A stretch of DNA of 9,185 bases, taken from NCBI GenBank assembly GCA_900549675.1, contig URPG01000064.1, positions 1 through 9,185 on the forward strand. Direction: 5' to 3'. A program made the translations under genes and the position numbers. Under the pieces are notes generated by a model, which was not told where the DNA came from, did no database searches, and worked only from the letters and a program-made list of their open reading frames with translations. Origin of the DNA: an uncultured Oscillospiraceae bacterium (GTDB lineage: Bacteria; Bacillota; Clostridia; Oscillospirales; Acutalibacteraceae). Shown piece by piece: positions 5,689 to 9,185 of this stretch (the first letter of the stretch is position 1; each line of letters begins with the position of its first letter).

Positions 5689-6408
5689 ATGGACATCAAG
5701 ACCGCCAAGAAAAGAATTAAAGAACTAAGTCAAGAAATTGCAGTTCATAATCAGAAATACTATACAGAAGATGCACCGGAGATTTCGGACGCCGAATACG
5801 ACCGTCTTTATCGGGAGCTGGAAGATCTAGAAGAACAGTTCCCGCAATTGATTTTGCCCGATTCTCCCACGCAGGTTATTGGAGGCGCTATTTTCAATAA
5901 GTTTTCTCCTGTAACACATACTGTTCCGATGGAAAGTCTGCACGATTCTTTTTCCGATGATGAATTGCGGGATTTTGACCGTAAGGTTAGAGAAGTGATT
6001 TCAAATCCTGAATATGTGGTAGAACCCAAGTTTGACGGACTATCTGTTGCGGTTGAATACGTAAACGGTGAATACGTTCGTGGTTCTACACGCGGTGATG
6101 GACAAGTTGGGGAAGACGTAACCGAGAATATACGAACCATCCAAAGCTTGCCTAAAAAGCTGAGTACCAATATTCCTTTTTTAGAAGTTCGCGGTGAAGT
6201 ATATATGTCAGTACAAAGCTTTGAAGAGCTCTGCAAAAGACAAGAAATGTTGGAAGAAAAATTGTTCAAAAACCCAAGGAATGCAGCAGCAGGCTCGCTG
6301 CGCCAAAAAGATTCCCGGCCACTCGGAAATTGGATATATTTGTTTTTAATATACAGCAAATTGAAGGAGAAGAAATACGGACACATGCGGAATCATTGGA
6401 GAAATTAA
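5689..6408 (+). CDS. ligA: LigA N-terminal fragment (first frame)
   Basis: This 239-residue open frame is genuine LigA up to Arg210. It carries domain Ia (HNQKYYTEDAPEISDAEYD, which binds the NMN half of NAD), the PMESLHDSF stretch, the AMP-accepting KFDG with Lys114, RGSTRGDGQVGEDVTENI, and EVRGEVYMS, ending at KNPRNAAAGSLRQ. Residues after 210 are out-of-frame sequence up to the TAA at 6406-6408. Without the later adenylation motifs it should not be a complete enzyme. A longer frame from TTG 5641 would overlap yunB and lacks a ribosome binding site. Confidence 0.75.
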   Translation: MDIKTAKKRIKELSQEIAVHNQKYYTEDAPEISDAEYDRLYRELEDLEEQFPQLILPDSPTQVIGGAIFNKFSPVTHTVPMESLHDSFSDDELRDFDRKVREVISNPEYVVEPKFDGLSVAVEYVNGEYVRGSTRGDGQVGEDVTENIRTIQSLPKKLSTNIPFLEVRGEVYMSVQSFEELCKRQEMLEEKLFKNPRNAAAGSLRQKDSRPLGNWIYLFLIYSKLKEKKYGHMRNHWRN

Positions 6409-7670
6409 AGGTATGGGGCTTTACAGTACCGCCAGTTTATTTACAATCAAAATCAATTGAAGACATCATTTCTTTCATTCATGAAATTGGAGACAAGCGC
6501 GGTAAACTGCCGTATCCAATTGATGGAGCTGTTGTAAAGCTGAATGATTTTACTCATAGAGAGAGATTAGGGAGCACTGCCAAGTTTCCTCGTTGGGCAG
6601 AGGCTTATAAATATCCGCCCGAAGAAAAAGAAACAATCTTAACCGATATTGAGATCAATGTAGGCAGGACAGGTGTGCTCACTCCCACAGGGATTTTTAC
6701 TCCGATTTTGTTGGCAGGGACTACTGTCAGCCGTGCTACTTTACACAACCAAGACTTTATCTCGGAAAAGGATATTCGCATAGGCTCAAAAGTTGTTTTA
6801 CGAAAAGCGGGTGAGATTATTCCGGAGGTTGTGCAGGTGGTATCCAATCCGGAAGACAGTGTGCCTTTCTTTTTGCCAACGCATTGCCCCTCTTGCGGAG
6901 AAGAAGTCCTGCGTGTGGAGTCAGAAGCGGCGACACGCTGCATTAACCCCGAATGTCCGGCTCAAATTTTGAGAAGTCTAATACATTTTGCCTCTCGAGA
7001 CGCCATGGACATTGAGGGTTTAGGACCGGCAATTGTAGAACAAATCGTAAAAGAAGGCTTGGTAACCTCTCTGGCAGACTTATATAAATTGAAAATAGAA
7101 GATCTTGTAAAGCTTGAACGCTTTGCAGAAAAAAGTGCAGTCAATTTAACACAAGCAATTGAAAAATCAAAATCAGCTGACTTGTATCGGTTGATTTTTG
7201 GACTGGGAATACCCAATATAGGTGTAAAGGCAGCTAAGCTTCTGGCTCAAAAGTTCGTAAGTATGGAACAATTAATGGAGGCGGATGTTCCATCTATTCT
7301 CCAAATTGAAGGCTTTGGGAATATTATGGCAGAGCAAGTAGTCAGCTTTTTTTCCAATCATGGAACAAGAGAACTGATTTCTGCTTTATCAGACGTAGGC
7401 GTCAATATGCAGGCACATATAGCAGAAGGACAAACACAAATCTTGGCAGGCAATACGTTTGTGCTTACAGGTACACTGCCAACTTTAAGCCGGAAAGAAG
7501 CAACACAAATGATTGAAAATGCAGGCGGAAAGGTGTCTTCATCAGTTTCAAAGAAGACAGCTTATGTGGTTGCCGGTGAAGAGGCAGGCAGTAAGCTTGA
7601 GAAAGCGTTGCATTTGGGTATTACTGTTCTAACAGAAAAAGAATTGCTTGATTTGTTAAAAGAAAGTTGA
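6330..7670 (+). CDS. ligA: LigA C-terminal fragment (second frame)
   Basis: The frame is open from 6225, but LigA homology begins near 6324; TTG 6330 is the first candidate start and has no good ribosome binding site, so independent translation is doubtful. It holds the remaining adenylation motifs (IDGAVVK at 6519-6539 and AYKYPPEE), the OB fold (NVGRTGVLTPTGIFTP, VSRATLHN, GSKVVLRKAGEIIPEV), a zinc finger with CPSCG and CPAQ at 6885-6956, helix-hairpin-helix repeats, and a BRCT domain from about 7443 to the TGA at 7670. These look intact and unscarred, which suggests the break is recent or compensated. Confidence 0.75.
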   Translation: MDIFVFNIQQIEGEEIRTHAESLEKLKVWGFTVPPVYLQSKSIEDIISFIHEIGDKRGKLPYPIDGAVVKLNDFTHRERLGSTAKFPRWAEAYKYPPEEKETILTDIEINVGRTGVLTPTGIFTPILLAGTTVSRATLHNQDFISEKDIRIGSKVVLRKAGEIIPEVVQVVSNPEDSVPFFLPTHCPSCGEEVLRVESEAATRCINPECPAQILRSLIHFASRDAMDIEGLGPAIVEQIVKEGLVTSLADLYKLKIEDLVKLERFAEKSAVNLTQAIEKSKSADLYRLIFGLGIPNIGVKAAKLLAQKFVSMEQLMEADVPSILQIEGFGNIMAEQVVSFFSNHGTRELISALSDVGVNMQAHIAEGQTQILAGNTFVLTGTLPTLSRKEATQMIENAGGKVSSSVSKKTAYVVAGEEAGSKLEKALHLGITVLTEKELLDLLKES

Positions 7671-7676
7671 TATAAT
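7648..7676 (+). promoter_or_regulatory. Promoter for galK-luxS at the end of ligA
   Basis: TTGATT (7648-7653), a 17-bp spacer and a perfect TATAAT (7671-7676) span the last codons and stop of ligA. The start would be near 7683, leaving a leader of about 37 nt before the galK start. This would let galK and luxS be expressed independently of the upstream genes. Confidence 0.5.
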
Positions 7677-7719
7677 GCACAAAGAATGAAACTATAAATA
7701 AGCAGTTGAGGTGAACCTA

Positions 7720-8958
7720 GTGGTTATTGACTTTAAAGAACTTTATCAAGAGGAATCAAATGCTCAAGTCGAAAGATACAGCAAAATCAAAGAAGGCTTT
7801 TCCAATCAATTTGGCGATGCAGAAGGAATAGAATTTTTTAGCGCTCCGGGACGTACGGAGATTGGTGGGAATCATACAGACCATAACTATGGACGTGTCC
7901 TTGCCGGTGCTGTCAATTTGGATATTGTTGCCGCTGCCAGAAGAACAGATGACCATAAAATCTCTTTAAAATCTTATGAGTATCCTAACATGGATTTGGT
8001 AGATTTAGAGAATCTTTCTTTAGATTCTAAAGAAATCGGAAAAGCCTCGGCTTTGATTAAAGGAATCTGTGTAAAGTGTAAAGAACTTGGTTTTCAGGTG
8101 GGAGGTTTTGAAGCTTACACAATGTCACGTGTTCTTAAAGGTTCCGGTTTGTCCAGCTCTGCTGCTTTTGAGATTGTGATTGTTGCCATTATCAATGAAC
8201 TTTACAACGATGGAAAAATTGATCCGATTACAGCGGCTGTTATTGCTCAATATGCCGAAAATGTCTATTTTGGCAAGCCGTCAGGCCTCTTGGACCAAAT
8301 GGCCAGCAGCGTCGGCGGGGGTACTTTTATGGATTTTAAAGACATAAAAATTCCCGTTGTAGAACATATTGATTTTGATTTACATAGTTATGGATATGCT
8401 TTATGCGTGGTGGATACCGGCGGAAATCATGCCGATTTAACAGATGAATATGCTTATATTCCTGCTGAAATGAAATCAGTAGCTAGTTTTTTTGGTAAAG
8501 AGGTTTTGCGCGAAGTTAACCCCAAAGACTTTTGGGAGCAAATCGGTGAAATTCGAAAGAAAACAGGAGATAGAGCCGTGCTTAGAGCCATGCATTTCTT
8601 TGAAGAGGATGTACTGGCGGCTGAAGAGGCAAATGCGATTAAAGCAGGTGATTTTCACTCTTTTAAAACATTGGTTAAAAAATCCGGAGAATCCTCTGAA
8701 ACTCGTTTGCAAAATGTATTCGCCGTTGTAAATCCTGCTGAGCAAGGATTATCTTTGGCACTGGCTTTATCGAAAAAAATTCTGGGCGACAAAGGCGTTT
8801 GCCGTGTACACGGCGGAGGATTCGCAGGCACTATTCAAGCTTTTGTACCCTTTGAAATGTTGAATGAATATAAAGCCGAGGTTGAGAGAGTTTTTGGAAG
8901 TGGAAGCTGCTATGTTCTTTCCATTCGTTTGGTCGGCGGTACGAAAGTGAATTTATAA
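7720..8958 (+). CDS. galK: Galactokinase (GHMP kinase family, variant signature)
   Basis: Predicted to phosphorylate galactose at C1 with ATP, feeding the Leloir pathway with GalE. At 412 residues it has standard length. Motifs: the substrate signature at 44-55 reads GRTEIGGNHTDH, the GHMP ATP loop GSGLSSSAAFE is at 141-151, PSGLLDQMAS at 187-196 contains the catalytic-type Asp192, and the C-terminal glycine motif is HGGGFAGTIQAF. Arg45 and Asp54 match conserved galactokinase positions, but Asn51 replaces the Glu of the usual GEHTDY. The variant recurs, as I recall, in Clostridia proteins named galactokinase, so substrate assignment is less certain than family. I start at GTG 7720: GAGGTG lies 6 nt upstream, and the GTG at 7711 is itself part of that ribosome binding site. 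A promoter lies just upstream; luxS follows after 17 bp. Confidence 0.85.
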   Translation: MVIDFKELYQEESNAQVERYSKIKEGFSNQFGDAEGIEFFSAPGRTEIGGNHTDHNYGRVLAGAVNLDIVAAARRTDDHKISLKSYEYPNMDLVDLENLSLDSKEIGKASALIKGICVKCKELGFQVGGFEAYTMSRVLKGSGLSSSAAFEIVIVAIINELYNDGKIDPITAAVIAQYAENVYFGKPSGLLDQMASSVGGGTFMDFKDIKIPVVEHIDFDLHSYGYALCVVDTGGNHADLTDEYAYIPAEMKSVASFFGKEVLREVNPKDFWEQIGEIRKKTGDRAVLRAMHFFEEDVLAAEEANAIKAGDFHSFKTLVKKSGESSETRLQNVFAVVNPAEQGLSLALALSKKILGDKGVCRVHGGGFAGTIQAFVPFEMLNEYKAEVERVFGSGSCYVLSIRLVGGTKVNL

Positions 8959-8975
8959 TTATAAGGAATCCAATT

Positions 8976-9185
8976 ATGAAAAAAATTGCAAGCTTTACAG
9001 TCAATCATAATATTTTGAAAAAAGGTGTTTATATTTCCCGAATTGATGGTGACGTTGTCACTTATGATATTCGTATGAAAATTCCCAACGGAGGCGATTA
9101 TTTGCCCAATGCAGCTATGCATACCTTTGAACATCTTTTTGCTACCTACGCCCGTAACACTTCTTTTTCCAATCAAATTGTCTAT
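8976..9185 (+). CDS. luxS: S-ribosylhomocysteine lyase LuxS (3' end cut off)
   Basis: LuxS cleaves S-ribosylhomocysteine to homocysteine and DPD, the precursor of the autoinducer AI-2, in the activated methyl cycle. Only the first 70 residues (of roughly 150-160) are in the window. They begin MKKIASFTVNH and include DIRMKIPN and the metal-site motif HTFEHLFATYARN, where His49 and His53 are metal ligands and Glu52 the catalytic base by family knowledge. The remaining metal ligand and active-site cysteines would lie beyond the right edge. AAGGA stands 8 nt before ATG 8976. The 17-bp gap after galK, with no terminator, suggests cotranscription; no SAM riboswitch is present upstream. Confidence 0.93.
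   Translation, partial: MKKIASFTVNHNILKKGVYISRIDGDVVTYDIRMKIPNGGDYLPNAAMHTFEHLFATYARNTSFSNQIVY

Larger units (their letters stand above)
5689..7670 (+). pseudogene. ligA: NAD-dependent DNA ligase LigA, interrupted by a frameshift
   Basis: LigA seals nicks with NAD and joins Okazaki fragments; it is normally essential in bacteria. Summed over both frames the locus encodes about 660 residues, the full family length with every domain: N-terminal Ia region, adenylation domain with KFDG Lys114, OB fold, Cys4 zinc finger, helix-hairpin-helix and BRCT. The reading frame breaks near 6316-6330. Frame one reads GSLRQKDSR and then diverges to a stop at 6406-6408; the frame encoding RKLDIFVFNIQ picks up at 6324. 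Homologues have four residues between these blocks (for example ITAK), but only 5 nt are present, so about 7 nt appear to be missing. ATG 5689 follows GAGGAG with a 4-nt gap. Possible explanations are a true mutation, a sequence error, or frameshifting. A second ligase elsewhere is not excluded. Confidence 0.85.

Noticed and set aside
7711..7719. GTG at 7711 as galK start
   Set aside because: This GTG is part of the GAGGTGA ribosome binding site for GTG 7720.
1..9185. CRISPR array, tRNA, rRNA, transposase or prophage genes
   Set aside because: No regularly spaced repeats, no cloverleaf or rRNA-like stretch, and no mobile-element proteins; all long frames are explained by transport, metabolic, sporulation or replication genes.

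Overview
The window looks like part of a chromosome from a low-GC, endospore-forming Firmicute, most likely in Clostridia. This rests on the AT-rich sequence, strong AGGAGG-type ribosome binding sites, a clear homologue of the sporulation protein YunB, and Clostridia-like versions of GalE, galactokinase and LuxS. Species cannot be named from the sequence alone.

Left third (1-3042, minus strand): the promoter-proximal part of a branched-chain amino acid (Liv/HAAT family) ABC importer operon, in transcript order substrate-binding lipoprotein, permease livH, permease livM (cut by the left edge). The ATPase genes livG and livF are not in the window and would be expected beyond position 1. A strong hairpin with a T-rich tail sits between the binding protein and livH. 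It probably lowers permease expression relative to the binding protein. The binding protein carries what looks like an in-frame 11-residue insertion.

Middle (3043-3406): an AT-rich divergent intergenic region with promoter-like elements for both directions and several inverted repeats. One 15-bp dyad covers the -35 box of the best galE promoter.

Right two thirds (3407-9185, plus strand): a tightly packed series galE, maf, yunB, ligA, galK, luxS (cut by the right edge). Gaps are small or negative: 14-bp overlap galE/maf, 45 bp maf/yunB, 16 bp yunB/ligA, 49 bp ligA/galK, 17 bp galK/luxS. galE and galK supply two Leloir-pathway steps; galT is not present here. maf is a nucleotide pyrophosphatase, yunB a forespore/mother-cell sporulation factor, ligA the NAD-dependent replicative DNA ligase, and luxS makes homocysteine and the AI-2 precursor.

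Three things stand out. (1) The yunB ribosome binding site lies entirely inside a 15-bp stem, and a 9-codon minicistron that overlaps the maf stop codon (ATGA) runs through the opposing arm and stops in the loop. This is the layout expected of a translational-coupling switch. (2) ligA, normally essential, is split by a frameshift inside the adenylation domain, and homology suggests about 7 nt are missing rather than 1. (3) The galactokinase-like protein has Asn where the usual GEHTDY signature has its sugar-contacting Glu.
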